64,000 nucleotides of DNA, from positions 4,588,001 through 4,652,000 of the forward strand of contig NZ_CP107964.1 in the NCBI RefSeq assembly GCF_041434935.1, given 5' to 3'. The stretch comes from Kitasatospora sp. NBC_00374 (lineage in GTDB: Bacteria > Actinomycetota > Actinomycetes > Streptomycetales > Streptomycetaceae). The notes beneath the pieces were generated by a model. It was not told the origin of the DNA. It did no database searches and was given only the letters and a program-made list of their open reading frames with translations. The translations under genes were made by a program, and so were the position numbers. Positions 1 to 7,559 of this stretch are shown here, piece by piece (the first letter of the stretch is position 1; every line of letters starts with the position of its first letter).

Positions 1-85
1 GTGTCACAGAACAACCGGAGGGAGAGGTGAGGCGGCCTTGGCGGATCGTCCGGCGGGGCGTGCGGGGGCGGCCCGGACGCCCGGA

Positions 86-114
86 GCGCCCCTCGGGAGG
101 TGTCCGAGGGGCGC
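86..114 (-). terminator. Rho-independent-like hairpin
   Basis: An 11-bp perfect inverted repeat (86-96 with 104-114, 7-nt loop) lies just past the stop of the hydrolase gene on the minus strand. It probably ends that transcript. There is no clear U-tract, as is usual in actinomycetes. Confidence 0.65.
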
Positions 115-137
115 CGGGACCGGTCCTGCGAGGGGGC

Positions 138-917
138 TCAGCCCTGGTGGATGAAGTCCTGGATGAGCTTGACCAGCTCGGCGGACTTCTCCAGGACGGC
201 GACGTGGCCGCTGTCGAGCTCGGCGTAGGTGCTGCCCGGGAGCTGGGCGTGCAGGTCGCGGGTGAGGGCGACCGGGACGGTGATGTCCTGGGTGCAGCCG
301 ATCACCAGGGTCTCGGCCTCGATCTTCGGGAGCAGGTCGCGGATGTCGAGCCGCAGGTTGAGATCGATGTGGCGCAGGGCGCCCTCGGTGGCCTGGTTGC
401 CGGCGACGATGTTCTCGATCGTCTCCCTGCCCAGGATGTTGAGGAAGCCCGGGCTGAACGCGGTCAGCGTGCCGAACCGGCCGAAGGCCTCGGCGTTGCC
501 GGCCATGGCGCGCCAGGCGGACATCATGTTGCGCAGGTACTCGTCGCCGGGGTGGGTCCAGCCGGCGGTGAGGACCAGCCGGCGGACCAGGTCCGGGCGG
601 GTCGCCGCGACGGCCGCGCCGACCACCGAGCCGAGCGAGAAGCCGGCGATGTCGACCGGGCCGTCGCCGGCCTCCTCGATGACGGCGATGATCTGCTCGG
701 CGAGGATCTCGACGGTCAGCTCGCCGCCGTCGTCCGTGGTCTCACCGCAGCCGGAGAAGTCCGGCAGGATCACGGTGCGGCGGTCGCGGAAGTGCTCGAC
801 CAGGTGGCCCCAGGTGCCCTCGGCGCCGAAGCCGGTGCCGTGGATGAGGACCAGGCCCGGGCCGGAGCCCTCGGCCCGGTAGCTGACCTGGGCGGTGCCT
901 GCGGAGACGGAAGGCAT
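138..917 (-). CDS. alpha/beta hydrolase
   Basis: A 259-aa alpha/beta-hydrolase-fold protein. It has an oxyanion-hole HG near the N-terminus (LIHGTGFG), the nucleophile elbow GFSLGS and a C-terminal catalytic His in DSGHVAVLE. I chose the ATG at 917 because GGAGAG sits upstream at good spacing; an in-frame ATG at 935 is less well placed. It is transcribed alone, with a 13-bp TetR-type operator (990-1002) about 75 bp upstream matching others in the cluster. It could cleave an ester, amide or lactone of the pathway product, or remove an acyl group. The substrate cannot be read from the sequence. Confidence 0.8.
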   Translation of the reverse strand: MPSVSAGTAQVSYRAEGSGPGLVLIHGTGFGAEGTWGHLVEHFRDRRTVILPDFSGCGETTDDGGELTVEILAEQIIAVIEEAGDGPVDIAGFSLGSVVGAAVAATRPDLVRRLVLTAGWTHPGDEYLRNMMSAWRAMAGNAEAFGRFGTLTAFSPGFLNILGRETIENIVAGNQATEGALRHIDLNLRLDIRDLLPKIEAETLVIGCTQDITVPVALTRDLHAQLPGSTYAELDSGHVAVLEKSAELVKLIQDFIHQG

Positions 918-989
918 GGTGGTTTCTCTCCTCATGGTGTCGGTGGGACAACACGGACGACGGAGGTACCGCCGGGTGTTGCTGTTGAT

Positions 990-1002
990 CTACTCCGTGT
1001 AG
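990..1002. promoter_or_regulatory. Predicted TetR operator O1
   Basis: CTACTCCGTGTAG, an imperfect 13-bp palindrome lying in the promoter region of the hydrolase gene. It matches the sites at 3716-3728, 3742-3754 and 34018-34030, so it is probably bound by the TetR protein encoded at 33323-33985. Confidence 0.6.
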
Positions 1003-1109
1003 GGCAGTCGGCTGCGGCGTGGTGTCCGGGGTCCATTCAAGTCCGGCGCCGGGTTGCCTCGCATGCGGACGACCGACAGAGTGTCAGGTCCGTGAGCGGC
1101 CGGCCGGAT

Positions 1110-2588
1110 TCAGGAGGCGACGGCCTCGGCGACCGGCGCCGACGCCGCCTGCCGGTCGGCGTCCGGCTCCGCGCCGGCCTGCGGGGCCCGCTTGAAGTTC
1201 AGCGCGACCAGGACCAGCAGGACGATGCCCACGGTGGCGACGAACACCGCGGTGCGCAGGCCGTCGTTGGAGGCGGTGCGCAGCGCCTCGCCGGTCAGCC
1301 CCTCGGTGCCGGAGTTGGCGATGGCGACCAGGACGGCCAGGCCGACCGCGCTGCCGACCTGCTGGCCGGTGGAGACGATGCCGGAGGCGATGCCCTGCTC
1401 GTACGGGTGCACGCCGGTGGAGGAGGCGGCGAACATGGTGGTGAAGATGACGCCCTGGCAGACGCTGAGCACGACCAGGCCGGGCAGCAGCGCGAGGTAG
1501 GAGCCGTCGGGGGACATCGCCAGGCCCATGGCCAGGGTGCCGGCGCCGCCGATCACGAAGCTGGCGATCAGGGTGGGCCGGATGCCGAAGCGGGTGGCCA
1601 GCCTGCCGCCGAGCATGGAGCCGAGGAAGCCGGCCACCATCGGGATCAGGAAGGCGATGCCGGTCTCCAGCGCGCTGTAGCCGTGCACGGTCTGGAAGTA
1701 GACGGTCAGGAAGTACAGCAGGGTGCCGAAGGTCGCCATGAACAGGAAGGTGGTGGCGACGCCGGTGCTGAGGTTGGGGTTGCGGAACAGCCGCAGCGGC
1801 ATCAGCGGGTCCGAGCTGCGGGCCTCGATGGCGATGAAGGCGGCGACCAGGGCCAGGCCGACCACGGCGCTGGTGAGGATCAGCGGGGAGGTCCAGCCGG
1901 ACTCGGGGGCCTGGACCAGGGTGAAGACGACCAGGGTGGCGCCGACGGTGGCGGTCAGCGCGCCCGGCAGGTCGAAGCGGCGGCCCTTCTCGCGGGCGCC
2001 GTCCGGGGTGATCAGGGAGAGGGCGAGCAGCGCCGCGCCGCCGGCCAGTGGCACGTTGACGTAGAACACGGCCTGCCAGCCGAACGCCTGGGTGAGGACG
2101 CCGCCGAGCAGTGAGCCGATCACCATGCCGCTGGCGCCGGCCGCGGCCCACACCGAGAGCGCCCGGTTGCGCTCCTTGCCCTCGCTGAAGCTGGTGACCA
2201 CGAGGGCGAGGGTGGCGGGGAACAGGAAGGCGCCGCCGAGGCCCTGGACGGCGCGGGCGCCGACCAGCAGGGCGGGGGTGTTCGCCAGGCCGCCGATCAG
2301 CGAGGAGACGGCGTACAGCGAGAGGCCGAGGACGAACATCCGGCGGCGGCCGAACAGGTCGGAGGCGCGGCCGCCGAAGAGCAGGAAGCCGCCGAAGGCC
2401 ACCGCGTAGGCGCTGACCACCCACTGCAGGGTCTGGGCGGAGAAGCCGAGGCCGCTGCCGATCTCGGGGAGCGCCACGTAGACGATGTTGTAGTCGATGG
2501 AGACGATGAGCTGGGCGAACGCCAGCAGGGCCAGGGTGAGGCCCGAGCGGCGCTGCCTGGCGGCCAGGTCGGCTGCTGCGGAGGACAT
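1110..2588 (-). CDS. DHA2-family MFS drug exporter
   Basis: A 492-aa membrane protein of the EmrB/QacA (DHA2, 14-helix) type. It starts with a cytoplasmic Ser/Ala/Arg stretch, then helix 1 with the DYNIVYVALPEI element. Motif A (GGRASDLFGRRR) is near residue 75, and motif C-like GASGMVIGSLLGG is in helix 5. The ATG at 2588 fits. It lies 5 bp downstream of the oxidoreductase gene and is probably cotranscribed from the divergent, operator-bearing promoter at 3605-3897. This is the most likely exporter and self-resistance gene of the cluster. TetR control by a ligand-sensing repressor would be the expected arrangement. Confidence 0.85.
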   Translation of the reverse strand: MSSAAADLAARQRRSGLTLALLAFAQLIVSIDYNIVYVALPEIGSGLGFSAQTLQWVVSAYAVAFGGFLLFGGRASDLFGRRRMFVLGLSLYAVSSLIGGLANTPALLVGARAVQGLGGAFLFPATLALVVTSFSEGKERNRALSVWAAAGASGMVIGSLLGGVLTQAFGWQAVFYVNVPLAGGAALLALSLITPDGAREKGRRFDLPGALTATVGATLVVFTLVQAPESGWTSPLILTSAVVGLALVAAFIAIEARSSDPLMPLRLFRNPNLSTGVATTFLFMATFGTLLYFLTVYFQTVHGYSALETGIAFLIPMVAGFLGSMLGGRLATRFGIRPTLIASFVIGGAGTLAMGLAMSPDGSYLALLPGLVVLSVCQGVIFTTMFAASSTGVHPYEQGIASGIVSTGQQVGSAVGLAVLVAIANSGTEGLTGEALRTASNDGLRTAVFVATVGIVLLVLVALNFKRAPQAGAEPDADRQAASAPVAEAVAS

Positions 2589-2593
2589 GGCTT

Positions 2594-3604
2594 CTACCTT
2601 TCGGTGGTGGACGGGTTCAGGGGCGGGGTTTCGGGGACGAGGACGACGCGTCTGCCGTTCAGCTCGCCCTGTTCGAGGCGGTGGTGGACCTCGGCGGCGG
2701 CGCTGAGCGGCAGTCGCCGGACGGAGCGGGGGCTCAGCCGTCCGGCGGCCAGCAGCCGGTTGACGGTGACGGCCGCCTCGGCCAGCTCGGCGGTCGAGGC
2801 GTGGGAGATGACGAAGCCTCTGATCGAGCAGTCCTTCATGTAGAGCGGACCGACCGGGAGTTCGGGTCTGGAGGAGGCGCCGGCGAGCAGCACGACCCGG
2901 CCGCGCGGGGCGAGCAGTTCGACGGTGCCGGCGAGCTCGTTGGCACCGGAGGTGTCCAGGTGGACGTCGATGCCCTGCGGGCAGGTGGCGTGCACCAGGC
3001 GGGTGAGCTCGGGGTCGCGGTAGTCGAACACCTCGGCGGCGCCGAGCGATCGGCAGTACTCGGCGTCCCGGGCCGCCGCGGTGGCGACGACCCGGGCGCC
3101 GGCCTCGGCGGCCAGCACCAGCAGGGCACTTCCGACGTTGCCCGCGGCGCCGCCCACCAGGACTGTCTCGCCGGCCCGGAGCTGTCCGTGGGTGAACAGG
3201 CCCAGGTGGGCGGTACCGGCCGGGTGCACCACGGCGACGGCCTCGACCGGGTCCACCCCGGCGGGGAGGTGGTAGAGCCGGTCGGCCGGGACCACGGCCT
3301 GTTCGGCCGCGGCGCCCTGCCGGCCGCCGTGGCCGAGGCTGTTGCACCAGACCAGGTCGCCCTCGGCGAAGCCGGCGGCGCCCGGTCCGGCCGAGGCGAC
3401 CCGGCCGACCAGGTCGCGGCCGATCACGAAGGGGAAGGGGACGGGGGTCCGGAACACACCCGATCTCACGAAGGTGTCCACCGGGTTGACCGAGACCGCC
3501 AGGACGTCGACCAGGACGTCCGTCGGGCCCGCGACCGGGGCCGGCACCTCGCCGTAGTGGATGTTCTGCGGCGGACCCAACTGCTCGATAAAGGCTGCGC
3601 GCAT
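2594..3604 (-). CDS. NAD(P)H quinone-oxidoreductase-like MDR protein
   Basis: A 336-aa medium-chain dehydrogenase/reductase of the zinc-free QOR type. The GroES-like half contains SVNPVDTFVRSG and the GRDLVGRV segment. The nucleotide-binding half has VGGAAGNVGSALL near residue 150. The Cys/His zinc ligands of alcohol dehydrogenases are absent. It leads the exporter operon. Its likely role is hydride transfer to a quinone, enone or possibly a diazo intermediate. Hydride-dependent removal of a diazo group is known in ANS pathways, but assigning that role here is speculation. Confidence 0.75.
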   Translation of the reverse strand: MRAAFIEQLGPPQNIHYGEVPAPVAGPTDVLVDVLAVSVNPVDTFVRSGVFRTPVPFPFVIGRDLVGRVASAGPGAAGFAEGDLVWCNSLGHGGRQGAAAEQAVVPADRLYHLPAGVDPVEAVAVVHPAGTAHLGLFTHGQLRAGETVLVGGAAGNVGSALLVLAAEAGARVVATAAARDAEYCRSLGAAEVFDYRDPELTRLVHATCPQGIDVHLDTSGANELAGTVELLAPRGRVVLLAGASSRPELPVGPLYMKDCSIRGFVISHASTAELAEAAVTVNRLLAAGRLSPRSVRRLPLSAAAEVHHRLEQGELNGRRVVLVPETPPLNPSTTER

Positions 3605-3715
3605 GGTCCCTGATCCTGGCAGCGGGGCGCCGATCAGGCCCGTGCCGAGCGGATCGTTCGTCAACTCCGTTTGAAAGGGGCAGGTCAGCGGGGGTTCACC
3701 GAAACACCTGACACA

Positions 3716-3754
3716 CTACACGGTGCAGGGCAGAGCTTCACCTACACCGTGTAG
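3716..3754. promoter_or_regulatory. Tandem predicted TetR operators in a divergent promoter
   Basis: Two 13-bp palindromic sites, 3716-3728 (CTACACGGTGCAG) and 3742-3754 (CTACACCGTGTAG, a perfect palindrome around a central C). Their centres are 26 bp apart. They lie between the leftward oxidoreductase/exporter operon and the rightward acyltransferase gene. The outer 12-mers CACTACACGGTG and CACCGTGTAGTG are exact reverse complements. The layout suggests one repressor shutting both directions. Confidence 0.75.
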
Positions 3755-3897
3755 TGCAATTGAGGGGCAGGGCCGCCCCGGCGGTCCCGGAAGAACCAGG
3801 AAAGCCCGCGAACTCCCTTCTCGCGACCGCTTCGCCCGCTGCCCCGCCGCCCCGGCCCTCGACGGCCCCGGCGGCCCGCACCCAAGGACGGTTACCC

Positions 3898-5097
3898 ATG
3901 GCCATCGACCAGCTCGTCGTCACGAGCCCCGGCAAGGAGGCCGCGACCGCGGCGCCCGCCACCGGGGCGCCGGAGTCCCGCCGCTCGTTCACCACCCGGC
4001 TGCCCTCGCTGACCGGCCTGCGGTTCCCCGCCGCGCTGCTGGTGTTCGCCTACCACGCCGGGCTGCCGATCCCGTCGATGCGGGTGCTGGCCGACGACGC
4101 CGCCGAGTTCGACCTGTACAAGGTCGTCGGGCAGATGGGCGGCCTCGGCGTCTCGTTCTTCTTCGTGCTCAGCGGCTTCGTGCTGACCTGGTCGGCGAGA
4201 AAGCAGGACACCGCCAAGGCCTTCTGGCGGCGGCGGTTCGTGAAGATCTACCCGAACTACCTGGTGGCCTGGGGCCTGGCGATGGCGCTGTTCGCCAGCG
4301 CCTACACACCGATCCGCGACGCCGTCGCCAACCTGTTCATGCTTCAGGTCTGGGCGCCCGACTTCAACCTCAACTTCAGCGTCGACCCGCCGAGTTGGTC
4401 GCTCGGCGCGGAGGCCGTCTTCTACGCCTCGTTCCCGCTGCTGCACCGCCTCTTCCTGCGCATCCGCCCGCAGCACCTGAAGTACTGGATCGGCGGCGCG
4501 GTCGCCGGCATCATCGCCACCCCCGCCCTCGCCTACGCGCTGCTGCCCTCCGGCCCCGGCATCCCCGGCGGTGAGCTCAGCTCCGTCTCGCAGTACTGGT
4601 TCAGCTACGTCCTGCCGCCGGTGCGGCTGCTCGACTTCGCGCTCGGCATGCTGGTCGCCCACGCGGTGATGAACGGCCGCTGGCGCAACATCGGGATGAT
4701 CTGGTCGAGCGTGCTCCTGGTCGCCGGCTACGTCCTGACGTACTACGTGCCCTACCTGTACGGCCAGCGCGCGGCCTGTATTATCCCGATCGTCCTGCTG
4801 ATCGCTGCCGCCGCCGTCGCAGACGCCGAGAACCGCTTCACCATCTTCCGCAACCGGACGATGCTGTGGCTCGGCGAGATCTCGTTCGCCTTCTACCTGC
4901 TGCACTTCGTGGTCCTGACCTACGGTCGGACCCTGCTGGGCGACCGGATGTTCTCCGCCCCCGTCGGTGCCGCCGTCCTGGTGGCCGAGGCCGGCGTGGC
5001 CGTCCTGCTCTCCTGGGCCCTGTACGCCCTGGTCGAGCGGCCCATCACCAAGCGGTTCTCCAAGCCCCGCAAGCGCAGCGTGCCACAGATCGGCTGA
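3898..5097 (+). CDS. Acyltransferase 3 family membrane protein
   Basis: A 399-aa integral membrane acyltransferase (OafA/YrhL type). The N-terminal RLPSLTGLRFPAALLVFAYHAG carries the conserved Arg/His; FFFVLSGFVLTW and the YPNYL segment follow, then about ten hydrophobic helices. The ATG at 3898 has AAGGACGG 7 bp upstream. An in-frame GTG at 3754 would overlap the operator and add an unlikely Pro/Ala-rich leader. The family O-acylates sugars, macrolides and lipids. Here it may acylate the product or a resistance target. It is probably controlled by the operators just upstream. Confidence 0.8.
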   Translation: MAIDQLVVTSPGKEAATAAPATGAPESRRSFTTRLPSLTGLRFPAALLVFAYHAGLPIPSMRVLADDAAEFDLYKVVGQMGGLGVSFFFVLSGFVLTWSARKQDTAKAFWRRRFVKIYPNYLVAWGLAMALFASAYTPIRDAVANLFMLQVWAPDFNLNFSVDPPSWSLGAEAVFYASFPLLHRLFLRIRPQHLKYWIGGAVAGIIATPALAYALLPSGPGIPGGELSSVSQYWFSYVLPPVRLLDFALGMLVAHAVMNGRWRNIGMIWSSVLLVAGYVLTYYVPYLYGQRAACIIPIVLLIAAAAVADAENRFTIFRNRTMLWLGEISFAFYLLHFVVLTYGRTLLGDRMFSAPVGAAVLVAEAGVAVLLSWALYALVERPITKRFSKPRKRSVPQIG

Positions 5098-5128
5098 ACA
5101 GCGCCCGCTCGCAGGACATCTGACCGAC

Positions 5129-5142
5129 TTTCAGATCTGAAA
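5129..5142. promoter_or_regulatory. Perfect 14-bp palindrome TTTCAGATCTGAAA
   Basis: An AT-rich perfect palindrome sits 15 bp before the ATG of the NmrA-like gene, directly ahead of its ribosome-binding site (CCAGGAGAG). It is short for a terminator and differs from the TetR-type sites. It may be an operator for a second regulator. Confidence 0.45.
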
Positions 5143-5157
5143 CCAGGAGAGACTGTT

Positions 5158-6012
5158 ATGAACACCGAGCCGATCCTCGTCATCGGAGCCGGCGGCCAGG
5201 TGGGTGCTTCCGTGGTGGAGCAGCTGGTCGCGGCGGGAGCCAAGGTCCGGGCCAGTGCCCGCAACCCCGAGAAGCTGTCGGTACCGGCCGGGGTCGAGGT
5301 GGTCCGGGCGGACGTGCTCAGCCCCGAGACGCTGCCGGCCGCGCTGGCCGGGGTGCGCAAGGTGTTCCTCTACGCCCTGCCGCAGGGGATCGCCGACTTC
5401 CTGGACGCGGCCCGGGCCGCCGGGGTCGAGCAGATCGTCCTGCTCTCCTCGCAGACCGTCGTGGACGCCTTCCCGGAGCAGAAGCCGATCACCGAGATGC
5501 ACCGGGCCGTGGAGGAGGCGATCGCCGGCTCCGGCATCGCGTACACCTTCCTGCGGCCGCACAACTTCGCCACCAACATCCTGATGTGGGGCTGGCCGGA
5601 GTCGATCCGGACCGAGGGCCGGGTGCGCTTCCCGTACCCCGGGTCGCACAGCGACGCGATCCACGAGAAGGACATCGCGGCGGTGGCGGTCAAGGCGCTC
5701 ACCGAGCCGGGACACGAGGGCCAGGCGTACTTCCTGAGCGGCCCGGAGTCGGTCACCCAGCGCCGGCAGCTGGAGATCATCGGCGAGGTGATCGGCCGGG
5801 AGCTGGTCTTCGAGGAGCTGACCGACGCCGAGGCCCGCCGCGCGCTGGAGCCGATCGTGCCGATCTGGGTGATGGACGCGGTGGTCGGCTACTGGGAGCA
5901 CTCGGACGGTGTGCCCAGCCACCTGAGCGACACCGTGGAGCGGATCACCGGCCGCCCGGCCCGCACCTTCGCCGAGTGGGCGGCGGACCACGCAGCGGAG
6001 TTCACCGGCTGA
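5158..6012 (+). CDS. NmrA-like NAD(P)-binding reductase
   Basis: A 284-aa atypical short-chain dehydrogenase of the NmrA/QOR2 type. It has the N-terminal dinucleotide motif VIGAGGQVGASVV, a basic Arg after beta-2 (ARNPEK) suggesting NADPH, and the LLSSQTVVDAF and FLRPHNFATN segments typical of the family. The start is fixed by CCAGGAGAG upstream. It lies 60 bp after the acyltransferase and may be partly cotranscribed with it. It could be an imine, quinone or enone reductase, or a redox-sensing regulator. The sequence does not decide. Confidence 0.75.
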   Translation: MNTEPILVIGAGGQVGASVVEQLVAAGAKVRASARNPEKLSVPAGVEVVRADVLSPETLPAALAGVRKVFLYALPQGIADFLDAARAAGVEQIVLLSSQTVVDAFPEQKPITEMHRAVEEAIAGSGIAYTFLRPHNFATNILMWGWPESIRTEGRVRFPYPGSHSDAIHEKDIAAVAVKALTEPGHEGQAYFLSGPESVTQRRQLEIIGEVIGRELVFEELTDAEARRALEPIVPIWVMDAVVGYWEHSDGVPSHLSDTVERITGRPARTFAEWAADHAAEFTG

Positions 6013-6020
6013 CGGGAGGG

Positions 6021-6055
6021 GACGGGGAAGGGACGGGAAGGGACGGGAAGGGACG
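6021..6055. repeat. Short 10-bp tandem repeats (GGGACGGGAA)
   Basis: About three and a half near-perfect copies of a 10-bp G-rich unit follow the NmrA-like stop codon and run into a large hairpin. No function is evident. Confidence 0.6.
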
Positions 6056-6114
6056 GCAGGGCCCCCGAGGGGAGCGCGGACACAGGTCCGCCCTCCCCGC
6101 GGGGGCCCTGCCGT
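6052..6114 (+). terminator. Large hairpin terminator
   Basis: A 14-bp outer stem (6052-6065 with 6101-6114) encloses a second GGGGAG/CTCCCC stem. It follows the NmrA-like gene and closes the left-arm rightward unit. The 190 bp after it hold only the promoter region of the next gene. Confidence 0.75.
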
Positions 6115-6304
6115 GTGTGGTGGGCGCACCACACCGGCCCCGGCGGGAGAGCCGGGATCGCGGGAGGGCGGACGGCCGGGGTGGTGGTGCGGCCACCATC
6201 CGGGCGGCGAACCGGGTGACGAGCGCACCTTAGCCGGACCGGGCTGCCGACCTAGCGTTGAGAAGCGGCGCGGTCCAGCCAATCGTCCAGCTGAGGGGGA
6301 TCCC

Positions 6305-7552
6305 ATGAGCAGCCTTGCCCTGTACCCCGGTACGCCCAAGTCGTCCGGCGCGTCGAAGCCCGCGCCGTCCGCGGCCTTCGATCCGCACCACGATGTGATG
6401 CTCCAGGAGCTCTGCTCCGTGGTCCTCGCCTCGCTGCCCAGAAGCGACCAGCGGCGCAAGGGCGTGCAGTACGTGCGCGGCCTGCTGGGCGCCGAGGGGC
6501 GCAAGTCGATCCGCAACATCGCCACGGTGGTGGGCGGAGCGGCGGCCGAGCAGAGCCTGCACCACTTCATCGCCAGCTCCACCTGGGACTGGGGTCCGGT
6601 CCGCCAGGCGCTCGCCCAGCACCTGGCCCGGATCGCGCCGCCGCAGGCCTGGGTGCTGCGGCCGACGGTCATCCCGAAGGCCGGCGAGCACTCGGTCGGC
6701 GTGGACCGCAGATTCATCCCCTCGCTCGGCCAGGTGCTCAACGCCCAGCAGGCGATCGGGGTCTGGGCCGCGTCGGCGGAGTCCAGCTACCCGGTGAACT
6801 GGCGGCTGCACCTGTCGCAGGCCTGGCTGGAGGACGGCCCCCGGCGCAGCCAGGCGTCCATCCCGGACGGCGTGGACGCGGAGAGCCTGGGCGACTGCGC
6901 GGTCGAGGCGTTCCGCGGGATGACCTCCCGCTGGGGTCTGCCGATGCGCCCGGTGGTGGTGGACGCGGGCGACGCGGACGCCGGCCGGATCGTCCGGCGG
7001 CTGCGGGCGCTGCCCACCCCGCTGCTGGTGCGGATCAACGGCAACCTGCCGCTGGCCCCGGCCGGCGCCGCGCTGCCCGGCCGGACGGTCGAACTCCGGC
7101 CCGCCCAGCAGCTGATGGGCGCCGCCCGGGATCTGCGCCGGCCGGTGGTGTGGTCCGACCACACCGCCCAGGGAGCGCCCAGGACCAGCCTGGTCGCAGG
7201 GGTCAAGGTCCGGCTGCCCGGACCGCCGGTGCGGCCCGCCATGCCGGTGCGCGGGATCCGCGGCGACGAGCTGCTGCTGCTCGGCGTGAGCGCTCCCGGC
7301 CGCCGCTGGCCGACCGAGCTGTGGCTCACCGACCTGGTGGAGGCCCAGCCGGCCGCGCTGCTGCGGCTCGGCCGACTGCTCGACCGGGTGGACCGGGACT
7401 TCAACGAGGTCGCCGACCAGGTCGGTGTCCGGGACTTCGCGGGCCGCTCGTTCGGCGGCTGGCACCGGCACGTGACCCTCGCCTCGACCGCGCACGCGGT
7501 GGCCATGCTGGGCCGCGGCGCGGGCGAGGGCGGTCTGCGGTATGCGTCCTGA
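6305..7552 (+). CDS. IS701-like transposase relative, catalytic Asp lost
   Basis: A 415-aa protein with the fold of IS701-family DDE transposases. The N-terminal part contains QRRKGVQYVRGLL and the HHFIASSTWDW segment, followed by a DDE-type core. In active members the first catalytic Asp sits in a WVVDDTGFPKKG-like motif; here the segment (about residues 116-127) reads WVLRPTVIPKAG, so both acidic residues are gone. The second Asp region (PVVVDAGDADAG) is also altered. No terminal inverted repeats or target duplication are seen. The start at 6305 has GAGGGGG upstream. Similar stand-alone genes occur in other streptomycete BGCs, and this one is probably domesticated, perhaps as a DNA-binding regulator. 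Confidence 0.7.
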   Translation: MSSLALYPGTPKSSGASKPAPSAAFDPHHDVMLQELCSVVLASLPRSDQRRKGVQYVRGLLGAEGRKSIRNIATVVGGAAAEQSLHHFIASSTWDWGPVRQALAQHLARIAPPQAWVLRPTVIPKAGEHSVGVDRRFIPSLGQVLNAQQAIGVWAASAESSYPVNWRLHLSQAWLEDGPRRSQASIPDGVDAESLGDCAVEAFRGMTSRWGLPMRPVVVDAGDADAGRIVRRLRALPTPLLVRINGNLPLAPAGAALPGRTVELRPAQQLMGAARDLRRPVVWSDHTAQGAPRTSLVAGVKVRLPGPPVRPAMPVRGIRGDELLLLGVSAPGRRWPTELWLTDLVEAQPAALLRLGRLLDRVDRDFNEVADQVGVRDFAGRSFGGWHRHVTLASTAHAVAMLGRGAGEGGLRYAS

Positions 7553-7559
7553 CCCGGGC

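Noticed and set aside
6305..7552. Active insertion sequence
   Set aside because: The first catalytic Asp is missing and no inverted termini or target duplications could be seen.
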